Below are positions 9,773-17,837 of a stretch of 64,000 bases of DNA, in pieces (positions within the stretch are counted from its first letter, which is position 1; every line of letters starts with the position of its first letter). Origin of the DNA: Roseomonas genomospecies 6 (lineage in GTDB: Bacteria > Pseudomonadota > Alphaproteobacteria > Azospirillales > Azospirillaceae); assembly GCF_008365375.1 (NCBI RefSeq), contig NZ_QOKW01000006.1, positions 186,001 to 250,000 on the forward strand. Direction: 5' to 3'. The notes below the pieces were generated by a model that searched no databases, had not been told where the DNA came from, and was given only the letters and a program-made list of their open reading frames with translations. The position numbers and the translations under genes are program-made.

Positions 9773-10891
9773 TCAACCGCGGCGGACGTAGCTTTCCACC
9801 ACGTCCTCCCCCGCCTGCCGAAGATCGGTCCGGCGGAACAGAGCCATCCGCTCCAGCCCGTCCACCCCGTAGGCATGGACCGCCGGCAGGCCGTCGCCGC
9901 CCATGACGGAGGCGGCGCGGAACCACTCCAGCCGGTCCACCAGATCGGCCCGCAGCAGCGAGGCCGCCAGCGTGGCCCCGCCCTCCACCAACACGCGGGT
10001 CAGCCCACGGCGGGCCAGAACGGCGCTCGCCTCGACCAGATCCGGCAGACCGGCGGCATCGGCGGAAACGCGGATCACATCGACCCCGCAGTCCTCGAAT
10101 ACGGCCAGACGGTCGGCGTCCGCATCCTCCCGCGTGACGATCCAGGTCGGCACGGTCCGCGCCCCGGCGACCAGCTTCCCGGTCAACGGCAGGCGCAAAC
10201 GGCTGTCCACCACGATGCGCACGGGCGAGCGGTGGCCCAGCCCCGGCAGACGGCAGGTGAGTTCCGGGTCGTCGGCCAGCGCGGTGCGGATGCCGACCAT
10301 GATCGCGTCGTGGGTGGCGCGCAGCCGGTGCCCCCACGCCCGCGCCGTCGGCCCGGTGATCCATTGCGACTGGCCAGTGTGGGTGGCGATGCGCCCGTCC
10401 AGCGTGGTGGCGGCCTTCAAAGTATAGAGTGGGCGCCGGTCCTGGATGCGCCGGAAAAAGCCCTCGTTGAGCGTCCAGGCTTCATCCTCGCAGACGCCCG
10501 TTTCGACCGCGATCCCCGTGGCGCGCAGACGTTCCAGCCCGCCGCCGGCCACCCGCGGGTCGGGATCGCCGCAGGCCACCACCACCCGCGCCACCCCGGC
10601 CTCGACCAGGGCCAGCGCGCAGGGCGGCGTCTTTCCATAGTGATTGCAGGGCTCCAGCGTCACATAGGCGGTTGCCCCGCGCGCGGCACCGCCGGCACGG
10701 GCCAGGGCTTCCGTCTCAGCGTGGGGGCGCCCGCCCGGCTGGGTCCAGCCACGCCCGACCACCAGCCCGTCGCGCACGATGACGCAACCCACCGCCGGGT
10801 TCGGCCATGTGTTGCCGAGTCCCCGCGCCGCCAGCGCCAGCGCGGCCCGCATGTGGCGCAGGTCGTCGGGATGGGTGGCTTGGTTCGCCAT
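9773..10891 (-). CDS. ribD: Bifunctional riboflavin deaminase/reductase RibD
   Basis: RibD deaminates the pyrimidine intermediate and then reduces its ribosyl chain. The 372-residue protein has an N-terminal zinc cytidine-deaminase-like domain (about 1-145) with the HAETEAL and PCNHYGKTPPCALAL motifs, and a C-terminal dihydrofolate-reductase-like domain (about 150-372) with TLDGRIAT, VGIRTALADDPELTCR and VEGGATLAASLL. It starts 18 bases after nrdR, the common nrdR-ribD order in alphaproteobacteria. Confidence 0.97.
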   Translation of the reverse strand: MANQATHPDDLRHMRAALALAARGLGNTWPNPAVGCVIVRDGLVVGRGWTQPGGRPHAETEALARAGGAARGATAYVTLEPCNHYGKTPPCALALVEAGVARVVVACGDPDPRVAGGGLERLRATGIAVETGVCEDEAWTLNEGFFRRIQDRRPLYTLKAATTLDGRIATHTGQSQWITGPTARAWGHRLRATHDAIMVGIRTALADDPELTCRLPGLGHRSPVRIVVDSRLRLPLTGKLVAGARTVPTWIVTREDADADRLAVFEDCGVDVIRVSADAAGLPDLVEASAVLARRGLTRVLVEGGATLAASLLRADLVDRLEWFRAASVMGGDGLPAVHAYGVDGLERMALFRRTDLRQAGEDVVESYVRRG

Positions 10892-10909
10892 GGGCGCCGC
10901 CCGCCCTCC

Positions 10910-11374
10910 TCACCCGTTCTGGGGTTCGGGGGCGAGCTGCTCGACGAACTCGTTGAAGTCCGACGCCTCGCGGAAGTCCTTGTAGACCGAGGCGTAGCGG
11001 ATGTAGGCGACCTGATCGAGCGTCTGGAGCGCCACCATGATCATCTCGCCGATCTGCTTCGACGGGATCTCGCTCTCGCCGGAGGACTCCAACTGGCGCA
11101 CCAGGCTGTTCACCACCCGGTCGATGCGGTCGGCGTCGATCGGGCGCTTGCGCAGAGCGATGCGCATGGAGCGCAGGAGCTTTTCACGGTCGAAAGGCTC
11201 CCGCTGGCCGCTGCTCTTCACCACCGTCAGCTCACGGAGCTGGACGCGCTCGAAGGTGGTGAAGCGCGCGCTGCAACTGGGGCAGAAGCGCCGCCTGCGG
11301 ATCGCCGAGTTGTCCTCGGTCGGTCGCGAGTCCTTGACCTGGGTATCCTCGTGTCCGCAGAACGGGCAGCGCAT
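10910..11374 (-). CDS. nrdR: Transcriptional repressor NrdR
   Basis: NrdR represses ribonucleotide reductase genes in response to bound (d)ATP. The 154-residue protein has an N-terminal zinc ribbon ([13 protein letters not shown] and [14 protein letters not shown]) followed by an ATP-cone domain with [18 protein letters not shown]. Length is typical. The start has AAGGGGAAAAG upstream. It sits between glyA and ribD in a continuous minus-strand gene series. Confidence 0.97.
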   Translation of the reverse strand: MRCPFCGHEDTQVKDSRPTEDNSAIRRRRFCPSCSARFTTFERVQLRELTVVKSSGQREPFDREKLLRSMRIALRKRPIDADRIDRVVNSLVRQLESSGESEIPSKQIGEMIMVALQTLDQVAYIRYASVYKDFREASDFNEFVEQLAPEPQNG

Positions 11375-11407
11375 GTCCGGCTTTTCCCCTTTAGTCGGTC
11401 TTGATGA

Positions 11408-12718
11408 TTACAGAGTCGGGTAGATGGGGAAGCGGCGGCACAGCTCGCGCACCTCTTCCCGCACCTTCGCCTCGACCGCCGCGTTGTCGCCGGAGTTGCT
11501 GGCGGCCAGACCGTCCAGGGTCTCCACGATCAGTCGGCCCACCTGCTCGAACTCGGCCACGCCGAAGCCGCGGGTGGTGGCCGCCGGGCTGCCCAGACGG
11601 ACGCCGGAGGTGACCATCGGCTTCTGCGGATCGAAGGGAACGCCGTTCTTGTTGCAGGTCATGCCGGCGTGCTCCAGGCTCGCCTCGGCGGCCTTGCCGG
11701 TCAGGTTCTTCGGGCGAAGGTCCACCAGCACGATGTGGCTGTCGGTGCCGCCGGACACGATGTCCAGGCCGCCGTCGATCAGCACCTTCGACAGGGCGCG
11801 GGCGTTGTCCAGAACGCTCTTGGCGTAGGTCTTGAACTCCGGACGCAGCGCCTCGGCGAAGGCCACCGCCTTGGCGGCGATGACGTGCATCAGCGGGCCG
11901 CCCTGCAGGCCGGGGAAGACCGCCGAGTTGATCTTCTTGGCGATCTCCTCGCTGTTGGTCAGCACCATGCCGCCGCGCGGGCCGCGCAGAGTCTTGTGGG
12001 TGGTGGTGGTGACCACGTCGGCGTAGGGGAACGGGTTCGGATAGACGCCGCCGGCGATCAGGCCGGCGTAGTGGGCGATGTCCACCATGAACCAGGCGCC
12101 GACCTCGTCCGCGATGGCGCGGAAGCGCTGGTAATCCAGGACACGCGGATAGGCGGAGCCGCCGGCGATGATCAGCTTCGGCTTGTGCTCGCGGGCCAGA
12201 CGCTCGACCTCGTCGAAGTCGATCAGGTGGTCGTCGCGGCGCACGCCGTACTGCACGGCCTTGAACCACTTGCCCGACAGGTTCGGGGCGGCGCCATGGG
12301 TCAGGTGGCCGCCCGCCGCCAACGACATGCCGAGGATGCAGTCGCCCGGCTGGAGGAGGGCCAGATTAACCGCCTGGTTGGCCTGCGAACCGGAGTTCGG
12401 CTGGACGTTGGCGAAACTGCAGCCGAACAGCTTGCAGGCGCGCTCGATCGCCAGCGTCTCGGCCACGTCCACATATTCACAACCGCCGTAGTAACGCTTC
12501 CCCGGATAGCCCTCGGCATACTTGTTGGTCATGACCGAGCCCTGCGCCTCCAGCACCGCCTGGGAGACGATGTTCTCGGACGCGATCAGCTCGATCTGCT
12601 CCTGCTGGCGGACCAGCTCGTCGCGCACCGCGCGGGCCAGTTCGGGATCGGTCTCGGCGAGCGAGGCGGCGAAGAAGCGGCCGATCTCGGCGCGGGGGTC
12701 GGCGTTGGTGACGGTCAT
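11408..12718 (-). CDS. glyA: Serine hydroxymethyltransferase
   Basis: GlyA interconverts serine and glycine using PLP and tetrahydrofolate, feeding one-carbon units to purine, thymidylate and methionine synthesis. The 436-residue protein has [11 protein letters not shown] near the N-terminus, [31 protein letters not shown] and the PLP lysine in [13 protein letters not shown]. Full-length with a normal C-terminus. It lies 53 bases after rpiB and 33 bases before nrdR. Confidence 0.98.
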   Translation of the reverse strand: MTVTNADPRAEIGRFFAASLAETDPELARAVRDELVRQQEQIELIASENIVSQAVLEAQGSVMTNKYAEGYPGKRYYGGCEYVDVAETLAIERACKLFGCSFANVQPNSGSQANQAVNLALLQPGDCILGMSLAAGGHLTHGAAPNLSGKWFKAVQYGVRRDDHLIDFDEVERLAREHKPKLIIAGGSAYPRVLDYQRFRAIADEVGAWFMVDIAHYAGLIAGGVYPNPFPYADVVTTTTHKTLRGPRGGMVLTNSEEIAKKINSAVFPGLQGGPLMHVIAAKAVAFAEALRPEFKTYAKSVLDNARALSKVLIDGGLDIVSGGTDSHIVLVDLRPKNLTGKAAEASLEHAGMTCNKNGVPFDPQKPMVTSGVRLGSPAATTRGFGVAEFEQVGRLIVETLDGLAASNSGDNAAVEAKVREEVRELCRRFPIYPTL

Positions 12719-12771
12719 GGCGGGCAGGTCCTTGGTTCAAAAATCAGTCGCAGGCCGGGTGAAGGGCCGTC

Positions 12772-13203
12772 TCATCCCATCTTGGCGATTCGCCGGCTGT
12801 GCCGCTCACCGCCCTCGAAACCGGTCGTCAGGAAGGCGTCCACGCAATCCTTCGCGATCTCCGCGCCGATGATGCGGGCGCCCAAGGCCACCACGTTCGC
12901 GTCGTTGTGCTGGCGCGCGAGGCGGGCCGTCGTCACGTCGTGCACCAGGGCCGCACGGATGCCCGGATGCCGGTTCGCGGCGATGCTGATGCCGATGCCG
13001 CTGCCGCAGATCAGAACACCGCGCTCCGCCCGCCCATCGCCGATGGCGGCGGCCAGGGCCGCGGCGAAGTCCGGATAGTCCACCGATTCCGGGCCGTTGC
13101 AGCCGAGATCCAGCACCTCGTGGCCGTTGCCGGCCAGCCAGGAGGCGATCTGGGCCTTCATTTTGTAGCCCGCGTGGTCGGACGCGATCGCGATGGTGGT
13201 CAT
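12772..13203 (-). CDS. rpiB: Ribose-5-phosphate isomerase B
   Basis: RpiB interconverts ribose-5-phosphate and ribulose-5-phosphate; ribulose-5-phosphate is the RibB substrate, which fits the downstream riboflavin genes. The 143 residues contain IAIASDHAGYKMK, the catalytic-cysteine loop VLICGSGIGISIAANRHPGIRAAL (in part), and HNDANVVALGARIIG. First gene of the minus-strand series that runs to thiL, so its promoter should lie in the 13204-13737 intergenic region. Confidence 0.96.
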   Translation of the reverse strand: MTTIAIASDHAGYKMKAQIASWLAGNGHEVLDLGCNGPESVDYPDFAAALAAAIGDGRAERGVLICGSGIGISIAANRHPGIRAALVHDVTTARLARQHNDANVVALGARIIGAEIAKDCVDAFLTTGFEGGERHSRRIAKMG

Positions 13204-13737
13204 GAAAGAAAAACTCCGTGCACGAATACGAACGGCGCCGGCCCGAGGGGGACACCCGGCGGAGACGGCGGCACGGCGCGCACGCTACCAGATATCGCCC
13301 CGAACCGCCAGAAGGACACAACGCACGGGGGCTCTGCACCAAACACAGGATCTCACGCCATGGCGTGGGCGACGAAATCGGCCTGCGGGTCGCGCCCGGG
13401 ATCGCTATGGGGAACAAATGTTCCGCTATTTCCCGCCGTCGTTGACGGCAAGGGGCAGTAAGCAGGCCGTCCGATTCGGTGTCGCACCACGAATCGGTCA
13501 GTTGCGATGCCCGATTCCCATGGTCTCGCCTAGCTCCCCTGCACTAGACGGTGCCTAAAGCTGGGGCAGTGCAGCCGCAGCGTGGCCTTTTCCTGGGGCA
13601 TCTGATTTGCTGCAACTTGTAACGTCATGCAATTTCCAAATAACTTAATTCCATTCCACTCGAAATTATATTGACACTCAAATCACGCTGTGCAACTTGG
13701 TTGCTAGGGACAAAATGAAAAATCAGGACTTAAGGCA
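13204..13737. promoter_or_regulatory. Divergent rpiB/mucR intergenic region with two palindromes and an AT-rich mucR promoter side
   Basis: No coding gene is seen in these 534 bases. Two strong symmetric sites are present: a perfect 14-bp palindrome CACGCCATGGCGTG (13354-13367), and CCGATTCG-N11-CGAATCGG (13471-13497), which has an inner GGTG-TCG-CACC. The mucR-proximal 110 bases are markedly AT-richer than their surroundings and contain TTGACA at 13671-13676 as a possible -35 element, without a clear -10 at 17 bases. AT-rich DNA is the known target type of Ros/MucR proteins, so autoregulation is plausible but inferred. Confidence 0.5.
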
Positions 13738-14181
13738 ATGAGTGACCAGCTTCGCGCCGATGTGCCCGACAACGAGCTTCTGCGGATGACCGCTGACATC
13801 GTCTCCGCATATGTCAGCAAGAACGTTCTGCCGGCGCAGCAGATTCCTGAGGTGATCAACACGGTCTACTCGTCGCTGACGGGGTTGAACACACAACCCC
13901 GCGAAGTTCCTTCGGAACCGCTGAAGCCCGCCGTACCGATCCGCAAGTCGGTGACGCCCGAATACATCGTCTGCCTGGAAGACGGCAAGAAGCTGAAGAT
14001 GCTGAAGCGCCATCTGCGCTCCACCTACAACATGTCGCCGGACGAATACCGGGCGCGCTGGGGCCTGCCGCCCGATTACCCGATGGTCGCGCCGAACTAC
14101 GCCGCGCAGCGGTCCGAGTTCGCGAAGCGAATCGGCCTCGGCCGCAGCTCTGGCCGCCAGACCCGCCGCAAGGCCGGCTGA
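13738..14181 (+). CDS. MucR/Ros family transcriptional regulator
   Basis: Ros/MucR proteins bind AT-rich DNA and control exopolysaccharide, motility and cell-cycle genes in alphaproteobacteria. The 147-residue protein has an N-terminal oligomerisation part (about 1-70), the prokaryotic zinc-finger region PEYIVCLEDGKKLKMLKRHL and the conserved tail YRARWGLPPDYPMVAPNYAA ... GLGRSSGR. In Ros numbering the zinc ligands fall at 79, 82, 92 and 97; here these are Cys79, Asp82, His92 and Tyr97, so the second histidine is missing. The gene stands alone with a terminator behind it. Confidence 0.93.
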   Translation: MSDQLRADVPDNELLRMTADIVSAYVSKNVLPAQQIPEVINTVYSSLTGLNTQPREVPSEPLKPAVPIRKSVTPEYIVCLEDGKKLKMLKRHLRSTYNMSPDEYRARWGLPPDYPMVAPNYAAQRSEFAKRIGLGRSSGRQTRRKAG

Positions 14182-14204
14182 GCGCCTGCACCGTCCTGAA
14201 TAAG

Positions 14205-14248
14205 TCAGGGCCGGCCTCCCGCAAGGAAGGCCGGCCCTGATTCATTTC
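14205..14248 (+). terminator. Terminator-like hairpin after mucR
   Basis: TCAGGGCCGGCCT and AGGCCGGCCCTGA form a perfect 13-bp stem around a 10-base loop (14205-14240), followed by TTCATTTC. Strong stem, weak T-tract. Confidence 0.75.
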
Positions 14249-14281
14249 ACGGTGCCTTTTCGGGCAAGCCCGCGCCGGGCA

Positions 14282-14626
14282 TCAACCACAGTTGCGGCCG
14301 GACAGGCGGCAATTGAATCGCTCCACATTACGGGTGAGTTCCTGCCCGGTGCTGGTGTTCTCCTCGTTCAGGCAGCGCAGATAGTCCATCGTCTTATCCA
14401 CATACTCCTTCACCTCGAACTGGCAGGAGGCCATCTTGTCCGCGCTGACGAAGGTTGTGGTGTCGCTCATGCAGAGCGGAACGCCCGGCTTCGTGCAGAT
14501 GATGGTAGTCTCCGCCCGCACCGCCGGGCTTTGCAGCGCCGCGGCCAGCACCAGCAGCGTGGCTGCCGGCTTCAGGGTCCTTCTCAACAGCACGGGCATT
14601 CTCCGCAAGACCGTCGCGCAACGCAT
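14282..14626 (-). CDS. Secreted small cysteine-containing protein, unknown
   Basis: No family recognised. The 114-residue product has a basic N-terminus and a hydrophobic core (TLLVLAAALQS) ending PAVRA-ETT, a clear Sec signal peptide. The mature part of about 75 residues has five cysteines (in IICTKPG, PLCMSD, ASCQFE, LRCLNE, FNCRLSGRNC there are more than four), consistent with periplasmic disulfides. The ATG at 14626 has GGAGGGAG at a good distance; an internal ATG at 14599 lacks a suitable site. It faces mucR convergently. Confidence 0.7.
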   Translation of the reverse strand: MRCATVLRRMPVLLRRTLKPAATLLVLAAALQSPAVRAETTIICTKPGVPLCMSDTTTFVSADKMASCQFEVKEYVDKTMDYLRCLNEENTSTGQELTRNVERFNCRLSGRNCG

Positions 14627-14846
14627 GCGATCGTCTCCCTCCGCATTCGGTCAGGACCGCCGCTCCCGGAGAGCGTTGCGGTCCGTTCGTTCGTGGATCG
14701 GGTTCTACAGGCGTTACATCCGATGCACCAGTGCCCATGGCGTGGCATAGGTCTAGAGTCGGAAGGGAGCAGTTCGCTCCGGGACCGGTCCCGCAGGCCC
14801 GGCACCGGGATGTCAGTGCTCACCATCAGCAGAAGCCAAGACTAGC

Positions 14847-14876
14847 CGCGCCCCCCGCCCCGCCGGGAGGGCGCGC
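14847..14876. other. GC-rich hairpin in the 14627-14905 gap
   Basis: CGCGCCCCCC and GGGAGGGCGCG form an imperfect stem of about ten pairs between two minus-strand genes. On the minus strand it lies downstream of the 14906-15148 gene but lacks a T-run, so a terminator role is uncertain. The rest of the gap (14627-14905) shows no gene. Confidence 0.35.
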
Positions 14877-14905
14877 TTCTTGGCGTCCGTTCCCGCGGGG
14901 GCGCC

Positions 14906-15148
14906 TCAGCGCTTGCCCGCGTCGCGCTTCATAACGAACTGAAGCTTGCTGATCGCGGTCCGTTTCAGCAATTCCAGGCTGCCGGTGGCCGGCCCGACGA
15001 CCGAAACCTCCGTCGCGGTGACGGGGTCGATGGCCATCACCTTCAAATAACTGCCGACCCGCTGAAACTCGAACAGCACCTCGCCGCCACCACCACCGCC
15101 GCCATTGCCGGCCGGCTGCCCTCTTCCGGGTGCCCGATTGCCCACCAT
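14906..15148 (-). CDS. Small conserved protein resembling DUF6898
   Basis: The 80-residue product has a glycine-rich disordered N-terminus (a run of seven glycines) and a compact conserved domain from EVLFEFQRVGSYLKVMAID to LKRTAISKLQFVMKRD. This pattern matches a small alphaproteobacterial family of unknown function that I believe is DUF6898; I cannot confirm the match here. The ATG at 15146-15148 has GGAGAT upstream and is preferred to the far start at 15250. It diverges from the YciE/YciF-type gene. Confidence 0.6.
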   Translation of the reverse strand: MVGNRAPGRGQPAGNGGGGGGGEVLFEFQRVGSYLKVMAIDPVTATEVSVVGPATGSLELLKRTAISKLQFVMKRDAGKR

Positions 15149-15276
15149 CGCATTATCTCCATCGCCGGCCTTCGCCGGACCAGTCACCACCTTAGCACAG
15201 CACGACCGTACCGGAACCCCGCCTGCCGCGTCCTGTTGTTGGCGGACCAAGAACTCAGCAAGGGAGTACAGGAACC

Positions 15277-15789
15277 ATGGCTGCCAAGACCATGCAGGAT
15301 TTGCTGATCGAAGAACTCCGCGACATCTACCACGCCGAGAAGCAGCTCACCAAGGCCTTGCCGAAGCTGGCCAAGGCGGCCCATTCCGAAAAGCTCCGCA
15401 CCGCCTTCGAGACCCATCTGGAGGAGACCCGCGGCCAGATCGAACGGCTGGAGCAGGTGTTCGAGGAGCTGGACACCCGCACCCGCGGCAAGCATTGCGA
15501 CGCGATGGAAGGGCTGATCAGCGAGGCGCGCGAGATCATGGAGATGGGCCTCGCCCCCGAGGTGCAGGATGCGGCCCTGATCGCCGCCGCCCAGAAGGTG
15601 GAGCATTACGAGATCGCCAGCTATGGCACCGTCCACGCCTACGCCAGCGCCTGCGGCCTGACAAAGGTGGCTGAGTTGCTGGAGCAGACCCTGAACGAGG
15701 AGAAGGAGACCGACAAGAAGCTGAACATGCTCGCCATCAACGACGTGAACAAGAAGGCAATGCAGGCCGGCGGACAAAAGGCCGCCTGA
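15277..15789 (+). CDS. YciE/YciF family ferritin-like protein (DUF892)
   Basis: DUF892 proteins are four-helix ferritin-like proteins induced by stress. The 170-residue product starts TMQDLLIEELRDIYHAEKQL and has the helix set typical of the family, with EKVxxHYEIASYGTxxAYA-like sequence (VEHYEIASYGTVHAYA) and ETDKKLNMLA near the end. Glutamates and histidines that could bind a di-iron centre are present (E..., HAEKQ, EHYE). AAGGGAG precedes the ATG. The 3' end is lysine-rich. Confidence 0.9.
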   Translation: MAAKTMQDLLIEELRDIYHAEKQLTKALPKLAKAAHSEKLRTAFETHLEETRGQIERLEQVFEELDTRTRGKHCDAMEGLISEAREIMEMGLAPEVQDAALIAAAQKVEHYEIASYGTVHAYASACGLTKVAELLEQTLNEEKETDKKLNMLAINDVNKKAMQAGGQKAA

Positions 15790-15902
15790 GTCCGCCGAAG
15801 CGGATCATAGGCCGGGTCTCTTGTTACAGCGGGCGCCGTTGAACGCGGACGGGTGATCCCCTACAATCGGCATCATCCAATCGATTTTTCCGGTGCCCGC
15901 CT

Positions 15903-16325
15903 ATGCGCAGGGTCGCAAGCATCCTCGGTGCCCTTCTGATCGCCGCCACCGCCGCCCTCTCCGGCACGGTGGCGTGGGCGGCGGAGGGGCCGACCGCTCT
16001 GCCGCCCTCGGTCCGCATCAAGCCGGTGATGGTCCCGATCGTCACCCGCGGGCAGGTGGAACGCTACACGCAGATCGAAGTGATGCTGGAGGTGGCGAAC
16101 GCCACCCGGCTGGGCGAGGTCCAGGTCGCCATCCCGCGCCTGCACGACGCCACTCTGCGCGCGGTCTATCTGGGCATCCAGGAGGGGTGGATCGTTCGCG
16201 GCAACATCGCCAACATGCCCGCCCTGCGCCGCAAGATCGACGAGGAAAGCGTGAAGCTGTTCGGCAAGGACGTCGTCAGCCGCATCCTCATCACCCCCCT
16301 GTCCCGCCAGTCCTCCTTTCCCTGA
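15903..16325 (+). CDS. Secreted FliL-like domain protein (orphan)
   Basis: The 140-residue product has a Sec signal peptide (hydrophobic core about residues 6-25, ending AWAAEG) and then a domain that aligns along its length with the FliL-like protein at 5300-5764: VRIKPVMVPIV ~ [17 protein letters not shown] ~ TLEVVL, LRAVYLGIQEGWIVRGNIANM ~ [21 protein letters not shown]. It lacks the membrane anchor of true FliL. No flagellar gene is adjacent. It may be a free periplasmic partner of the anchored paralogue; that is inference. Confidence 0.65.
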   Translation: MRRVASILGALLIAATAALSGTVAWAAEGPTALPPSVRIKPVMVPIVTRGQVERYTQIEVMLEVANATRLGEVQVAIPRLHDATLRAVYLGIQEGWIVRGNIANMPALRRKIDEESVKLFGKDVVSRILITPLSRQSSFP

Positions 16326-16417
16326 CCTCCTTATCCCTGGCGCTCCCACCTTCCGACGGTTGCCTCCCCGCGCGCTTCGCGGCAGCATGGCCGTGTGACC
16401 GGTGAGGAAGATCGAGA

Positions 16418-16837
16418 ATGGCCGTGGTCTATGTGGCGCGCAGTGCCGCGCTGACGAAATGGGCGTCCGACGTCGGACAGGGAAAGCACATCTTCAAGCT
16501 GGGCGTGGCCGCGGACAAGGACGCCGCGAAGGCCGCGATCGAGGCCGGATGGGCGGGCGAAGGCGACTGGCGCCTGATCCACAGCCAGGACGTGCCGGAC
16601 CTTGAGGAGGAGGCGGTGATCGAGCGGCTGATGCGCAAGGAAAAAGTGATCGACCCCACCTACTACCCGAAGCTGAAGGGAGCCTCCGGCGTTTTCCGCG
16701 TGACGCTGACCAATGTGCAGAACAGCCTGCTGGTCGCCCAGGCGATGTCCGCCGACGAGCCACTGACCGATATCAAGGTGAAGCCGAAGGACATCGGGGA
16801 ATACATGATCCGCAACGCCCTTCCCTCCGCGTCATGA
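16418..16837 (+). CDS. Unknown conserved-looking cytosolic protein
   Basis: I do not recognise the family. The 139-residue protein is mixed alpha/beta, without signal peptide or membrane helix; a central segment DPTYYPKLKGASGVFRVTLTNVQNS is the most distinctive part. It has a GAGGAAGATCGAG leader and its stop overlaps the start of the DUF488 gene by four bases (ATGA), so the two are translationally coupled and probably functionally linked. Confidence 0.75.
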   Translation: MAVVYVARSAALTKWASDVGQGKHIFKLGVAADKDAAKAAIEAGWAGEGDWRLIHSQDVPDLEEEAVIERLMRKEKVIDPTYYPKLKGASGVFRVTLTNVQNSLLVAQAMSADEPLTDIKVKPKDIGEYMIRNALPSAS

Positions 16838-17298
16838 GCGACGCTCCGCCTCTCTTCACCATCGGTTACGAAGGCGCGTCCTTCGATTCCGTTCTCGGCG
16901 CGCTGAAGGTGCGGGGCGTCGGCGTGCTGCTGGACGTGCGCGAGTTGCCGCTGTCCCGCCGCGCCGGCTTTTCCAAGAGGCCGCTGTCCGCCGGGCTGGA
17001 AGAGGCGGGGATCGGCTACGTCCATCTGAAGGGACTTGGCACGCCCAAGGAAGGCCGCGTCGCCGCCCACCAAGGCGACCTGGACCGCTTCTGGTCCATC
17101 GTCGAGGACAAGATGCGGACCCCGGAGGCGGAGCACGACCTGAACCGCGCCGCCGCTCTGGCGCGGGAACGCCCGGCCTGCCTGCTCTGCTTCGAGGCGT
17201 CGCCGCACGTCTGCCACCGGCTCCGCGTCGGCGAGCTTCTCCACGACCGCTTCGGCTTCACGGTGGAGCATCTGACTCCCGCCGACCTCTCCTTCTAA
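16834..17298 (+). CDS. DUF488 domain protein
   Basis: DUF488 proteins are small alpha/beta proteins of unresolved function. The 154 residues show the family signature: FTIGYEGASFDSVLGAL, VGVLLDVRELPLSRRAGFSK, and the C-terminal cysteine/histidine segment ACLLCFEASPHVCHRLRV. The last segment resembles a metal or catalytic site. Coupled by a four-base overlap to the upstream unknown gene and followed after 8 bases by elaA. Confidence 0.88.
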   Translation: MSDAPPLFTIGYEGASFDSVLGALKVRGVGVLLDVRELPLSRRAGFSKRPLSAGLEEAGIGYVHLKGLGTPKEGRVAAHQGDLDRFWSIVEDKMRTPEAEHDLNRAAALARERPACLLCFEASPHVCHRLRVGELLHDRFGFTVEHLTPADLSF

Positions 17299-17306
17299 GG
17301 TTTCCC

Positions 17307-17756
17307 ATGCAATCCCGCTGGTACCGCTTCGCCGACCTGTCCGCCGGCACGCTCCACGACATGCTCCTCCTTCGCCAGAGCGTGCTGGTGGTGGAGCAGG
17401 CGTCCCCCTTCCCCGACCTGGACGGGCGCGACCCGGTGGCGCTGCATCTGGCGCTCCATGACGGTGATGCCCCAACGCCTGTCGGTTACGCCCGCGTCTT
17501 CGGGGCCGACACGGAGACCGGGGCCACGTCCTTCGGGCGGCTGGCCGTCGCCCCGGCGTGGCGCGGCAAGGCGCTGGGCCGCCGGCTGGTCGCCGAATGC
17601 CTGGACCGGCTGGCCCGGGACTGGCCGGACCACGACGTGCAGATCAGCGCACAGCTTTATCTGGAAACCTTCTACGGCAGCTTCGGCTTCCGGCGCGTCA
17701 GCGACGTCTATGACGATGTCGGAATCGACCACATCGACATGCGGCTGAGCCGATAG
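17307..17756 (+). CDS. ElaA-type GNAT acetyltransferase
   Basis: The product (149 residues) matches the ElaA branch of GNAT acyl-CoA N-acyltransferases: W-Y-R-F near the start, LLLRQSVLVVEQ-SPFPDLDGRD, and the acetyl-CoA motif VAPAWRGKALGRRLV. Substrate is not known. It ends the three-gene unit 16418-17756 and is followed by an inverted-repeat element. Confidence 0.85.
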   Translation: MQSRWYRFADLSAGTLHDMLLLRQSVLVVEQASPFPDLDGRDPVALHLALHDGDAPTPVGYARVFGADTETGATSFGRLAVAPAWRGKALGRRLVAECLDRLARDWPDHDVQISAQLYLETFYGSFGFRRVSDVYDDVGIDHIDMRLSR

Positions 17757-17766
17757 ACTGGTAGCG

Positions 17767-17833
17767 ATTCACCACGGAGACACGGAGACACAGAGTAAAC
17801 CTCTCTCTGTGTCTCCGTGTCTCTGTGGTGAAT
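17767..17833. repeat. Near-perfect inverted repeat of CACCACGGAGACACGGAGACACAGAG type
   Basis: Arms of 29-31 bases (17767-17795 and about 17803-17833) pair with one mismatch. Each arm holds two 8-base tandem units, GAGACACG and GAGACACA. It separates the convergent genes elaA and 17838-18611 and could act as a bidirectional terminator, although T-tracts are weak. Similar GAGACACGGAGACACAGAG inverted repeats occur in many unrelated bacterial genomes. Confidence 0.9.
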
Positions 17834-17837
17834 ATAT

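Noticed and set aside
13204..13460. Small plus-strand open frames upstream of mucR
   Set aside because: Arginine/proline-rich translations without ribosome-binding sites, antisense to or beside the rpiB leader; no sign of coding.
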